Shown here one piece after another: positions 34,243 through 45,409 of a stretch of DNA of 64,000 bases; within the stretch, counting starts at the first letter, position 1; every line of letters starts with the position of its first letter. A program made the position numbers and the translations under genes. This DNA comes from Areca catechu (Eukaryota; Streptophyta; Magnoliopsida; Arecales; Arecaceae), in NCBI GenBank assembly GCA_021397845.1, contig CM038040.1:45651088-45715087 (forward strand), given 5' to 3'. Under the pieces are notes generated by a model. It did not search any database. It had not been told where the DNA came from and worked only from the letters and a program-made list of their open reading frames with translations.

Positions 34243-34980
34243 GCTCTCAGCAATCTGCATCCCCGAGCCCAGCTCCAGACACCTTCTCAAGACCGGAGCT
34301 CAGATCTCCGGCCAAGAGAACTTCGAGCCCAGCAGCTCTCAGCAATCTTCGTCCTCGAGCCCAGCTCCAGGACACCTTCTCAAGATCGGAGCTCAGATCT
34401 CTGGCTAAGAGAACTTCGAGCCCAGCAGCTCTCAGCAATCTGCGTCCCCAAGCTCAGCTCCAAGACACCTTCTCAAGATCGGAGCTCAGATCTCCGGTCA
34501 AGAGAACTTCGAGCCCAGTAGCTCTCAGTAATCTTCGTCCCCGAGCCCAGCTCCAGGACACCTCTCAAGACCGGAGCTCAGATCTCCGGCCAAGAGAACT
34601 TCGAGCCCAGCAACTCTCAGCAATCTTCATCCCCGAGCCCAGCTCCAGGACACCTTCTCAAGACCTGAGCTCAGATCTCCGGCCAAGAGAACTTCGAGCC
34701 CAGCAGCTCTCAGCCATCTTTGTCCCCGAGCCCAGCTCCAGGACACCTTCTCAAGACCGGAGCTCAGACCTCCGGCCAAGAGAACTTCGAGCCCAGCAGC
34801 CCTCAGCAATCTGCATCCCCGAGCCTAGCTCCAGGACACCTTCTCAAGACCGGAGCTCAGATCTCCGGCCAAGGAAACTTCGAGCCAAGCCGCTCTTAGC
34901 AACCTTTATCCCCAAGCCAGCTCCAGGATACCTTCTCAAGACTGGAGCTCAGATTTCCGGCCAAGGGGATTTCGAGCCGC
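34243..34980. repeat. 92-bp minisatellite, about 8 units
   Basis: CAGCTCTCAGCAATCT begins units at about 34241, 34333, 34425 and so on to 34889, at 92-93 base steps. Each unit contains CCCCGAGCCCAGCTCCAGGA, GACCGGAGCTCAGATCTCCGG and AACTTCGAGCCCAGC. It shares the CCGAGCC.AGCTCCAGGA core with the 63-bp array, so both probably grew from one ancestral sequence. Confidence 0.95.
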
Positions 34981-35262
34981 ACGGCCCTCAGCCAATGACA
35001 TCGTCGGGCCTAACGGCCCATGAGTGTCCCAACCTTAAGTAAGGTGAAGCCCTTCTCTCTGATGTCCTCAAACAAAAATAGCAAAGCAAAAAAAAAAAGA
35101 AGAGAAGAAGAGAGGAGGGGAGAGAGCATCTGACAAAGTAATCCAAATTTCATTGATTAAACACAAACTACAAGTGTCTTCCGGGCCCCTCGACATGCCG
35201 GGAGACCCCGAACAAGTACAAGAAACAAAGAGTACAAAATAAAGCAAGGAAGAAAAGAGAGG

Positions 35263-37722
35263 TCATTCCACGCTGGCCGGCTTTTCTACTGGGTCCTGAG
35301 GCCGAGAGCTCCCGCCCTCAGAAGTCTCCGGCTCAATCGCCCTGGCCTCAGGAGGACCATCCTCGGCTGGTGTCGAAGGCTCTGACCCGACGACCTCCTC
35401 GTCGACCTCCTCCTCTGAAGCCGAGGGGTATCTGAGGCAGCTGCGGTTCTTGTCAGGAACAAGTGCCTCGACCCAGCCGTGCAGGTACATGAACCCCTTG
35501 TAAAAGGAGTTTGACGCCATCTACTGGATGTCTGCAACAAACTCCTCCGAAGCCTTAAAGGTGGCGACGGCGTTCTCGGCGTTCTTTTCGGCTGCAGCGG
35601 CCACCCTCTCTAGCTCGATAGCCCTTAGCTTGGCTGCCTCCGCCGAGCTAGTCGCCGTCTCTGCTGCTTTCTCAGCAGTGGCAAGCTTCTCCTTCATGCC
35701 CGCCAGCTCCGCCTGGGCAGTCTCCTTGTGCCGGTCGGGCTCGGCACTGTACCAGTTCAGTTTTTTCTCGACGACGGAGAGGTCGTCGATCGTCTTCTTC
35801 GAACGGCTCCGCTCCAGATTGCAAGCTGTCAAGAGTCCTCTAGCTCGCCCCTCAGCATCGGTGAGCTCCTTTTCGACATCCTTGACCTTCAACTCAAGAG
35901 CCCCACTCGCACCGGCCTTCTCCTTCAGGTCAGCCTACAAAGACTCGATCTCGGTGGCCTGCTGCCGCTCGAGACGCTCCTCGCTCTGGAAGTGGCTCCT
36001 TATATAGAGGGCCTCAGCACCAATCTATACAAAGAAAGAGAGAGGTCAGCAAAAAAAAAAAAAAGATGAAAAAATAAAAAGATGAAGAACAAATGAGAAA
36101 GGTGAAGAAACCCACCGAATACAGCTGGGAGAAGAAGATCTTGAAGACATCGGCCACATATATCCCCACCATGTCTTGCCGGTCGCATGCTTGGATGGAG
36201 AAGTCCATCAAGCGTTCAGCAAGCTCGGGACTCCAGAGGACTGAGTTCTCCGGCCCCATTTTGAAGAGGAGGTAGCATCGTCCCTCCTCTCTTCGACTCT
36301 CTCCATGGGCAGGCGGCCGTGCACCGCTGACCGAAGGACCCTGGGGGCAGGCTGGGAGGCCAGTGCTAATGCAGGCGGCACATCTGCCATGGCCTCGGGA
36401 GTGGCCCGGGTCTCCTCACCCCTGGCACCGGTGGCGGACGGACCTGGAGGGGGGCAGGGTGCAGCAGCAGCAGCGGCGGCTCTCGCCCGGACCACCACCT
36501 CGGGCTCTACAGCAGGGGCCTGCTGGGCAGGCCTCGGAGCCACGGGAGCCACCCTCTCCACCGACGCTGGAGCAGTATGGGGCTCCTCCGAGCTCGAGCC
36601 AACAGCCGTGGTCGAGCCCAGATCTATCACTACCGTGGGGGCAGCCACAGAGGCGCTCTCACCTCGGGGCTGCCTGGGAGCAGGCTCCCCGGCCAATCCA
36701 ATCGGCCGCCTCTTCTTGGTAATGGCCACGAGATCGCTCTCGGAGAAAATCATGCCTGCATGCAAGTTACACAGTGGTCAGAACCAGTGGAAAATTACAT
36801 AAGAATTATATGAAGGAAGAAAAAGAGAAGAGTTCAGGTCGAACTCACCCGACCCATTCCCTGGGTCGATTCCGGAGTCGACGAGGTTCTGCTCAGACAA
36901 TATGACCTCGAGAGGAGGAATCTGCATGCCGCGGAGCTGCTCGTAATCATCTCGGTCAGCCGCATCGACAGCAGAGTTTCGGTTGGGGGACTTTTCCGGA
37001 TCACTCCAGACCCAGTCAACCCCCTCGACCTCGACAAAGAAGAACTTACTCTTCTATCCCTTGACGGAAGAGGGGAGCTCAAACTTGATGCCCTTCGGGT
37101 GAGAGGATAAAGACCACCAACCATCCTCGGTTGGGTGGCGCTTCAGGGCAAAGAAAGCCTTGAACAAAGAGAATCGGGCTACGAACCCGTGAAGATGATA
37201 AAGCACAACAAAGGAGAAAATAACCCTAATAGCGTTTGGCACCAGCTTCACCGGGACCAAAAGATAATTATCCAAGACTGACAAAAAGAAAGGGTGGAAA
37301 GGGAAGCGGAGACCTCCAGCGAAGGTCCCCTCATAGAAGGCAAGACGACCCGGGCCACTCGAAGTGACTCGTTCCCCCGGATGAGGGATCATGAGCCGGA
37401 CAGAGGGTGGGATGCCGTAGGCATTCCGGACAGTCCTGAGTTCCCCGGCGGTGATTGTGGAGGCGACCCCACCAGGACCCGCAGGCCGGACAGACTCAGG
37501 GACAGGAGCAGAAGAAGGAGGAGGAAGAGAAGGACCAGATCCCGGTTCCCTAATGAGAACCGGGCCAGGAGGACGCCTCCTACTGAGCTCGAAGAAAGCT
37601 ACGCCTCCCTCCTCATCAGAAGAAGAGGAAGAAGATGCCGGCCTCCGTTCGGAGGGACCGGCCTCACCCTGATCAGTGGAGGGACGGAAGCCCGGACCAA
37701 AATGGGACATCCTTAAAGACAA
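35263..37722 (-). pseudogene. Antisense gene of the non-autonomous element (PF04195-like)
   Basis: Runs opposite to the LTR direction. Proposed exons: 37722-36849, 36755-36116 and 36024-35263, with introns 36848-36756 (GTGAGTTC to ATGCAG) and 36115-36025 (GTGGGT to TATAG). Exon 1 begins with an acidic Ser/Pro-rich part, then the complete PF04195-like domain (LRFPFHPFFLSVLDNY, LVPNAIRVIFSF, FVARFSLFKAFFALK, DGWWSLS, LPSSVKG). Exon 2 is an Ala/Pro-rich linker and a helical segment (PELAERLMDFSIQACDRQD, then FFSQLYS). Exon 3 is an Ala/Glu/Lys coiled coil with an acidic C-terminus. TAG stops at 37054-37056 (Trp in the 45-kb copy), 35935-35937 and 35521-35523, plus a frameshift near 36265-36300, inactivate it. 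This is the most complete N-terminus of the three copies. Confidence 0.8.
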
Positions 37723-38213
37723 AGGAGAAAGAAAAACTCAAAGTTGAAGACCAAAAAGGAGCTTAAAGACCCCGAGAAGGAACCCTATTTTAGTGGGAGA
37801 AAGAAGAACAAAAAGCTAACCTGTTGCCTTGGAAAGATTTGGGGCGACTGGAAGGAAGAAGAAGCTTGGGCATGGCAGCAGCAGGCACGGAGAATTCAAA
37901 AAGAATAGATGGTTCAGGTAAGGCCTTCCTTTCTTTTCGAAATGACCAAAGGGATCCGTACCGATTCAACCGCTCCACCAACGGATCTGCGCCACGTGCC
38001 TCCAATCGGTGAGAATGGCATCCTAGCCGCTCTGCATTTTGTGCCAGCATTAACTGCTCCTCGGACGTGGCCGAGTGGCATCCCCGTATTGGCCCGCAGG
38101 GGTGGTCCCCGAAGCGCCAGCAATCATGGCCATCATCGCGCTAAATCTTTGCCTTTCCCTGTCAGCACCGCAATTACTCCCTTCGACCCGAGCGCCGCGC
38201 ACTAACGAGCCTC

Positions 38214-38229
38214 GGGAGTGGGGGGCAAA
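38214..38229 (+). other. polypurine tract
   Basis: GGGAGTGGGGGGCAAA directly precedes the 3' LTR start TGATGTGGCA. It establishes plus-strand polarity independently of the primer site. Confidence 0.85.
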
Positions 38230-39867
38230 TGATGTGGCAAGATTGCTGACATGGAGAAGCATGCAGGCATCACATCAAGAGAAGACGCCACGTCGACCCC
38301 CCGACTCGGATCCCCCTATCGAGCTGAGCTGAGCTCCCCTAGTGTAGCAGATCAAGCTCAGTCCTCCACCAGGTCGAGCTCATGAGCTCGACGTCTAGGT
38401 CGGAGCCGCCTTCCGCCCTCCAGAGAAGACCCTCGGAGGTTAGTGCCCTGCGGTCGAGGTCGAGCCAAGAGCTCACCCGCCGATGTGGAGCCTCTCCGAG
38501 CGCGCGCCCTCTGGACCGGGTCCGCCTTCCACCCTCCAGCGGAGACCCTCGGAGGTTAGTGCCCTGCGGTCGAGGTCGAGCCAAGAGCTCACCCGCTGAT
38601 GTGGAGCCTCTCCGAGCGCGCGCCCTCTGGACCGGGTCCGCCTTCCGCCCTCCAGAGGAGACCCTCGGAGGTTAGTCGAGGTTGAGCTAAGAGCTCACTC
38701 GCCGATGTGGAGCCTCTCCTAGCGTGCGCCCTCTGGACTGGGTCCGCCTTCCACCCTCTAGAGGAGACCCTAAGAGGTTAGTCGAGGTCGAGCCAAGAGC
38801 TCACCCGCCGACGTGGAGCCTCTCCGAGCGCGTGCCCTCTGGACCGAGTTCGCCTTCCGCCCTTCTCCACCTAGGCATCCCCGGGAGCTCGGAGCACCTA
38901 TGCTGGAGCGAGCCTGGCCGTCCCAGCTCGGCCCCAGCTCGGGCGAGGTCCTCACTGGCTGAGGACACTGGCAAGCCACCCGAGGACTGTACCGGAGCAC
39001 TTCCCAGACCATATTGACCGTCTGACACCGCTAGTTACACTTGAAAGGCAGGCAGTGCGTTGATCGAGATGCTACATTCCTCACCAACCACTCAGATCAC
39101 CCAGGAAAGAAGGCCAACCGGGAGATTCAAATCCCGCGGGCGGTGGCCCGCCATTCGAGGCACCCCCAAATTTTCTGGAACGAGGTGACCAAGAAGAGTG
39201 TCGGAGCGCCTGACAACGCACCTTATCATGAATCAGGAAAGGCTCCTTGGGACACCGCCGCGTGCGTCTGACAACCCGGCGGGAATCTCGAGACAAGCAC
39301 CAAATGGTAACCAAGTTCACCATGAACCTAAAGGTAAAACAACAACTCGAACACAAAAAAAAAAGGGAGGACACCAGCCAAAAAAAAAACAGAGAGGGAG
39401 GGGGGATGGCACCACCATGGGGGCCATCACCACCACCAACACAAGTATAAGCCCATCTAAGAGGGCGAAGCGCCATTACCACCACCAAAGGAGGGAACCG
39501 AGGGGTACAAGAAGAGGTGGAAGAACAGAGCATCCCTCTGTTCCAGCCATTACTCTCCCCCTACGACGTCCACACCTCCACGCACATCATCTTTTACTCC
39601 TCCTAGTACGGAGTCCATCAAGAGGGGCCCGACCAGGAGGATCTGTTCCCCTGGATCGTCACTGACTTGATCGTCGGAGTGCCCCCGTCGGAAACCCCGG
39701 CCCGGGTCTCTAACCGTTGTCTCGCAAGTCCAGGAGAGGAGGACCACCGGATGGCGAGGCGGGGCGCACCCAGTGTGGAGATCCAGGAACCGAGAACGGC
39801 GGGCAGCGAGAGGAGCGCACTCTGGCGCCGGCAGGAGCTACGGGCCACAACGGTCTTGGCGGCAACA
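38230..39867 (+). repeat. 3' LTR of the non-autonomous element
   Basis: Starts TGATGTGGCA and ends GCGGCAACA. It is 1638 bases, 247 longer than the 5' LTR, mainly through extra copies of a roughly 107-116-bp unit at 38403-38860. Confidence 0.9.
38403..38860. repeat. LTR tandem repeat, 107-116 bp x 4
   Basis: CGCCTTCC.CCCTC followed by AGACCC.AGAGGTTAGT recurs at about 38406, 38522, 38638 and 38744, with a partial unit at 38851. Each includes the GATGTGGAGCCTCTCC.AGCG word. The 5' LTR has about two fewer copies. Confidence 0.9.
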
Positions 39868-39872
39868 ATTAT
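39868..39872. repeat. Target-site duplication ATTAT (right)
   Basis: Same five bases as 30486-30490. Confidence 0.88.
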
Positions 39873-41159
39873 TAATCATACTATTATCATATTATGATTC
39901 AATGATAATTTTAAATTAGACTAAAAATATCTTTTTATACTTTATATTTATATAATAAAATATTTAATATATTATGCATTATTTTTATAATCAAAATAAA
40001 TATTTATATTAATAAGTAATATATTATAAGTATAAATAAAATATTAATTCTATAATATAAATTAATATATTTTTATAGGATTAATAATTTATAAAAAATA
40101 ATAAATATATGTTTATAAAATATATTAATTATTAACATATTAAAAAAATATTAATATTTATTATAATATATTTTATATAAATAATAAATATATTTTTATA
40201 AAATATATTAAAAATATTTTTGGTATTATGTAGTTCATAATCTTGGATTCTAATGGAATATCAAACATATTACTCATTGATACATGAAAATCTTTAATTA
40301 CTAGACCATGGCCTACCAAATGTAGTAATCTTGAATTACTAGGATCGAATCACTACATAACTCGGATCACCAGTAATCTTAGATCATCATGGTGATCTCA
40401 TTTGGATCATCAAATGTCGCTTAGGTTGTTATACCAATAAAACCATTTTTTTTTTTTTTTGATAAAAAAAAAATTGAGCCAGTCTTTTTCTTTCCCCATT
40501 GGTTGAGGCACCAACATAAAGATATTTAAAATATGACGTCTCGATTAGTTTGGTCCCTCCCAAGACCTCGTTCATAATTGTGGTGGTGGATCTTATATAT
40601 TTTACTTTTACCACTTAACCATCTAGCATACGTCGTCCCGCACGTTTTGAGTTATCCACGGGTATCCTTCCACATATCTGGCTGATGGAATCTTTCTTCA
40701 AACAATACCCTATTCTTATTCCCGTCACAGCAGTATCCTACCATTGACCTGCACTTCAACTCCCAATCAGAAATTCTTGGAATGAAATGAAAAATCTCTC
40801 TACAAAAAAAAATTATACTCATTTTGAAATTTTTAACCATCTAAGGATTTCTTTGGTTAGGAATAACCTTGCATGGGGAAAAAAAAAATCCCTTGTTAGT
40901 TACCCTGTTTGATACGAAAGTGGAGAAGAGAGATGATTAAAAAAGCTGTTGACCCCTACTTATTTTTTAAAAGGGCAGGTAAAATAAATACCATGGAGAT
41001 CGGTATTTTGTAAATTTTCAAGTGATGATGATTTAGCACTGAGGAAAGTATTCTCGATAAAGTTTATTTGTGATCGTTGAATTTTTTTTTGATATTTTTT
41101 CAAATTCATTCAATGAATAGTCTTTATAAAATAATTAAAATATAAATGACATTATATAA
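39873..41159. other. AT-rich intergenic DNA
   Basis: The part from 39873 to 40220 is extremely AT-rich with TATAATA-type words. 40250-40430 contains GATCATC/GATCACC words that mirror the left flank of the element at 30170-30380. No gene is supported; short frames have no recognisable domain. Confidence 0.6.
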
Positions 41160-41164
41160 AGGAT
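41160..41164. repeat. Target-site duplication AGGAT (left)
   Basis: AGGAT precedes the LTR start TGTTGACCCC and recurs at 63738-63742 after the right LTR, 22.6 kb away. Confidence 0.93.
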
Positions 41165-42624
41165 TGTTGACCCCTAAAGTGATTTTGATGATAACAAAAC
41201 ATTGGAGCATACATTTGGTTATCTAACAACTCTTCAAATGGTTTACAAGTTTCTGAAGGATGACTACATTGACATATTTTCTAAACCCTACAATCTTTAT
41301 TGCTTTGTGTTGAGTTATAAAGTGATTAGAATCTTGTAAAAAAGAACCCAACAAAAAAATTCCTATTTAAATCAAAGATAAAGGGTTACATATAGTAGTT
41401 TTTAAGCTTCAATTTTTCTTGATTTCATTGTAAGAAGACTTTGAGGAAGTCTTCAAAGCTTGGCATAAGAGTTCTGGAGAATTGAATTTGGTCTGGCTGA
41501 AGAACCAATCTCTAGCCGACTGGATGGAGGAACCAGCCGGCTCTGGCACTGGCACAAGAAAGAAGTTCTCTGGTACACAGATCCAGCCGACTGGCATCAA
41601 GGCCCAGTCAACCCGTCTAGAACTTGGTTGAGAACGTTCTGAGAATCTCAGGGATTCGAGCCGACTGGATTTCAGCCTAGCCGACTCATCCAGAGTGAAC
41701 CATTTTCTCAACTGTGGAACCTAGCCGACTGGTGTTCAACCCAGCTGACCCGGACCTGATCTAAGCCGACTCGAAGAATGTCCGAGCCGACTGGAATGAC
41801 GGGGTCACTTCCAATGGCTAGTTCCAGTTTTTTGATTTTGAAATCTAAAAGTGCTCCAACGGTAACCTATCACTTCCCAACAGTCTACAATGTTCAAAAT
41901 CAAGGAAAGGCAGTTGAAGTCTCTATAAATAAGGTATGAGAACATCCTTGAAGAGACTAATGAGTTATTGAACATTTATTGAAGTAAGAAGAGAGAGCAC
42001 TTGAGCTTTGAAGTCAGTCTTCAAGCCTTCATCAAATCTTATCAGAAGCTTGAAGCATCTTTTGAGAAAAGCAAGGAGGCAATTAAAGTGCATTGAAGAG
42101 CATTCAATTGAGCTTCACTCGAGCTGCATCGGCAACCACCAGACAATTGAGTTTGTCATTTTTCTTGCTTTTTTATTCTACTCTTAGAATATTTGGATTA
42201 TTGATGAGCCCGGTTGTAAAAACCAAATAGGTTTCTTTGGTGAGCCTACTGAAAATCAAAGTGTAGAAGTTCTAGGTGAGCCTGTGAAAACCTAGTGTGG
42301 ATTTCTTTGGTGAGCCCGGTTTAAAAACCAAAGTGTAGAGGTTGGGATTGTGAGCCTGTAAAACAATCCGACTGTATTCCGGTTTAGGGGATATAGTGGA
42401 AATCTCGAATGGTGAACTTGGGTAGTGGACGTAGGAGCTGGGTTGCTCCGAACCACTATAAACTTGCCTTGTTTGTGTTGTGCTTTACTTATTTTTCAGC
42501 TTCCGCATCTAATTCTGATTAACACAACACTCCACCACTAAAAGAAATTATTTGTGCACATATTTGCAAGAAATTTTATAATTTTCAATTCACCCCCCTC
42601 TTGGAAAAAGCCACCTGGATAGCT
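41165..42624 (+). repeat. 5' LTR of the SIRE-like element
   Basis: Starts TGTTGACCCC. The inner end is CACCTGGATAGC, next to the primer site, where the partner LTR has CACCTGGGTAACA; the last base is therefore ambiguous. Seven copies of GCCGACT lie between about 41513 and 41790. Confidence 0.88.
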
Positions 42625-42635
42625 GGTATCAGAGC
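42624..42635 (+). other. primer-binding site, initiator tRNA-Met type
   Basis: TGGTATCAGAGC directly at the inner LTR edge, the standard copia primer site. Confidence 0.95.
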
Positions 42636-42664
42636 AGAGTCTCTGATTACTTGAGTAAAGATTG

Positions 42665-43578
42665 ATGGCTCATCCCATGAGTACATCCTTGGCCAAAGGC
42701 CAGTCAGCAAATAGATCTCCACTATTCACAGGCACTAATTACTCTTATTGAAAAGCACGAATGAAAATTTACATTCAAGTTATAAATTTTCAATTGTGGA
42801 AGGTCATCTTAAAAGGGCCACACATTCCCACGATCAAAGTTAATGGCGTGGACATCCTTAAGCCTGAAGAGGACCGGGATGTTCATGACATGAAAATGGG
42901 GGAATTGAATGCCAAAGCAATGAATTTATTATATTGTGCTTTGGATGCAAACGAGTTCAACCAAATTTTCACTTGCTCTTCAGCAAAGGAAATCTGGGAC
43001 AAACTCGAAGTGACCCATAAGGGAACTTCCCAAGTGAAAACCTCAAAGATAAATCTTTTAGTTCATAATTATGAACTGTTTAAAATGGAACCTTCTGAAA
43101 CAATATTTGCCATGTTCTCTAGATTTACATATATTATTAATGGTTTGAAGTGTCTTGGCAGGGTATACTCAAATGCTGATCTAGTTCAGAAGATACTCCG
43201 TTCTCTACCTGACAAGTGGGAATCCAAAGTCACAGCAATCCAGGAGGCCAAAGACCTCAACACATTACTACTAGATGAACTACTGGGATCACTCATCACC
43301 CACGAGCTGACTATGCAGCACAGAACTAAAGACGAATAGAAAAAAAAGAAAACTATAGTCTTCAGAGCTGCTGCCGAATCAAAGAGGGATGATGGAAAGT
43401 CTGAAGAAGAAAGCACCTCCTCTAATGATGACCTAGAAGATGATGATATCACAATGGTTGTGAAGAGATTCAGAAAATTCATGAAAAGGAAGAAAGGAAG
43501 ATTCAACCAGAAATTTCATAGGAAGGATTATGGAAAAGAAAAGAAAAATGACAGAGAAAAAGATAAAGAAGTAGTCCC
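42665..43578 (+). pseudogene. SIRE-like gag, 5' part (up to the nested insertion)
   Basis: Structural polyprotein of the copia element. The ATG at 42665 follows the primer site and is in frame with the rest. The copia gag domain includes WKVILKGPHIP, AKEIWDKLEVTHKGT and LRSLPDKWESKVTAI, which are standard signatures. TGA at 42749-42751 replaces an expected Trp, and TAG at 43337-43339 is the second stop. A Lys-rich basic stretch follows, and the frame is cut at 43578 by the nested Tat element, just before the first zinc knuckle, which is found on the other side at 55082. Confidence 0.92.
43574..43578. repeat. Target-site duplication GTCCC (left)
   Basis: GTCCC precedes the TGTTGCCGAT start of the nested LTR and is repeated at 55072-55076. 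Copia gag sequence is found on both outer sides. Confidence 0.96.
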
Positions 43579-45018
43579 TGTTGCCGATCTCGCCGCCGTG
43601 CCCGTGCTTCGGAACCGCCGATCCTACTAGACCACCTCGCTCCTGGGGCCTCCTGGCTGGACCGAACCTGCAAGGCAAGGTCAGAAGACCCTGGCCGGGG
43701 ATTCCGGCGAGGGAGCTCCGACGATCAAGTCAGTAGACGGCGAGAGGGAACAGATTCTCTGGGACAGACCCCCGAAGGAGTCCCAGACTTAGAGAATGTG
43801 CTAGCAAGAAAAGTGCTAGGGAGACCAGAAAACCGGCTGGGTTCCTTTGCCGAGCTCATGCAACGCGATCCCTCTCGGGACCTTGGGTCTCGCTCTCAGA
43901 GCAGGGTTTTCCAGCCTTTGCTTCTGGTTTGCTTTACCTCACCTACCTTGTTATCTCTTCTCTCCTTCCTTTTATTTCCTCCCGTTACCTGCTCGTTTTC
44001 CGCTCCCGGGAGGCTCCCTTGTCACTCTCGTCTCCTTCCCTCCATCCCTTTCTCTTTTCCCTTCTGGTTCAGAGGGCTAGACGGCTTTCCGGCCTCGTTT
44101 GCCGAGCCTAGCGGGGAAAGTGTAAGGGAGGGGGGCGCTGGCCAGGCTGTCGACCAGACCTCGGGCCAGTGTGAGCGCTCTCCTTTCCAGGTGCCGGCGT
44201 TGTCCGTTATCGGGTCCTGTTTTATCAGAGCCGCGTCTCTCGACTGCGGAACTTGTCGGGCCGACGTAAGTGATGTTTCGCGTGCCGCCGCCATCCGTAC
44301 GGGGTGCCTTTCTCGGGGTGCGGCGCACACGGCTCGAGGGTCAAATTCGGAGCCTGCGCCTCCGCTCTTCGGGACCTTTTCTGTACGGACTGACCGACCT
44401 CGGCCGAGGTGGACCCCTTCTGGGGGGGCACCTAGCGGGGCAGCAGAAGGACGTTCAGCCTCGGCCAAGGTGGTCCCGTCTCCGGGAGCCACCTGGAGAG
44501 GGAGAGAAGGTGCCCGGCTCGACCTTGGCCGAGGTGGGACCGTCTCAGGGTGCCACCTGGCGAGGGAGCGGGGGAGCAGCCGACCTTGGCCGAGGTGGAC
44601 CCCTACTGGGTGGACACCTGGTGGGGCAGCGGAAGGACGCTCGGCTTCGGTCGAAGTGGTCCCATCTCTGGGGGCCACCTGGTGGAGGAGCGAAGGGGCC
44701 CGGCTCGACCTCGGTCGAGGTGGGACCGTCTCAGGGTGCCACCTGGCGAGGGAGCAGGGGAGCAGCCGACCTCGATCGAGGTGGACCCCTCCTTGGTGGA
44801 CACCTGGCGGAACGGCAGGAGGGCCCTGGGCCGAACTCGACTTCGGCCAGGGCGGTAACGTCTCAGGATGCCATCTGGCGAAGTGGCCGGGGAGCCTGGG
44901 CCGAGCTCGACTTCGGACGTGTTGGAGCCGCAGCCGACTCGACCGAAAAACCTCCACGTGGCTCGAATCATACCCGACGGAATCTGAGACCGGCCACGTC
45001 ATCATTACGGCCGTAACA
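43579..45018 (-). repeat. 3' LTR of the nested Tat element
   Basis: TGTTGCCGAT to GGCCGTAACA on the plus strand, 1440 bases. The Tat-shared motif is at about 43690-43733. The GC-rich half contains a tandem repeat. Large frames open on both strands here have no domain and are by-products of the composition. Confidence 0.95.
44390..44860. repeat. LTR tandem repeat, about 188 bp x 2.5 with 63-bp subunits
   Basis: A CGACCT.G..CGAGGTGGACCCCT block recurs at about 44395, 44580 and 44770. Each interval splits into three related subunits ending in GCCACCTGG or GACACCTGG. Several contain the palindrome CCTCGGCCGAGG. The homologous region in the other LTR is about 54445-54890. Confidence 0.85.
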
Positions 45019-45037
45019 GTTTCCCCCCAACCCAACG
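45019..45037 (-). other. polypurine tract of the nested Tat element
   Basis: Minus strand CGTTGGGTTGGGGGGAAAC abuts the LTR start TGTTACGGCC. Confidence 0.85.
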
Positions 45038-45409
45038 TTCCGTTGGGGCGTCGTGGAACGGAACGTTGGGATTAAATACGGACATGACATGGGGAGGCGA
45101 AGATCTTGCATCATAATTGCCATGATCCTCATCACCGTTTCTCGGTGCGCCCGAAGCCCTATAGGAGGCCGCCACGCGTCGCCTATTCGTCCGCAATAAA
45201 TGCGTCGCTTCGAAGCAGAGGCTGTTTCCCTGCTAACGAGGCGTCGGTGTTGGGCGTGCGTCCACGCGACGATCATCCAATGGCCCGGAGCGGAATGACG
45301 GGTACGGCCGCTGTCGATTGAGTTTGAAAAGGAGGGGACTTTTCGGAATGAGGCCTTTTTCCTTGCTCCGTGGGCGGTTTGCTGCAGGCTAACTTCCTCT
45401 GCCCCGCAT

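Larger units (their letters stand above)
30491..39867 (+). mobile_element. Non-autonomous Tat-related LTR retrotransposon
   Basis: LTRs at 30491-31881 and 38230-39867, primer site at 31884-31902, polypurine tract at 38214-38229: a plus-strand element with TSD ATTAT. Internally it has a degenerate gag end (about 31990-32670), two minisatellite arrays, a purine-rich stretch, and a three-exon gene on the minus strand (35263-37722). No trace of protease, RT, RNase H or integrase is found on either strand, so it depends on another element for movement. The primer site and the conserved inner-LTR motif match those of the autonomous Tat element at 43.6-55.1 kb. The LTRs differ by roughly 8-10 % over a compared stretch, plus repeat-number differences. 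Confidence 0.88.

Noticed and set aside
43798..45075. A 425-codon open frame on the plus strand and a 337-codon one on the minus strand (44022-45035)
   Set aside because: Both lie mostly in the GC-rich LTR of the nested Tat element, overlap each other, have no domain, and recur in the other LTR (53.8-55.1 kb). They are a by-product of the tandem repeat.
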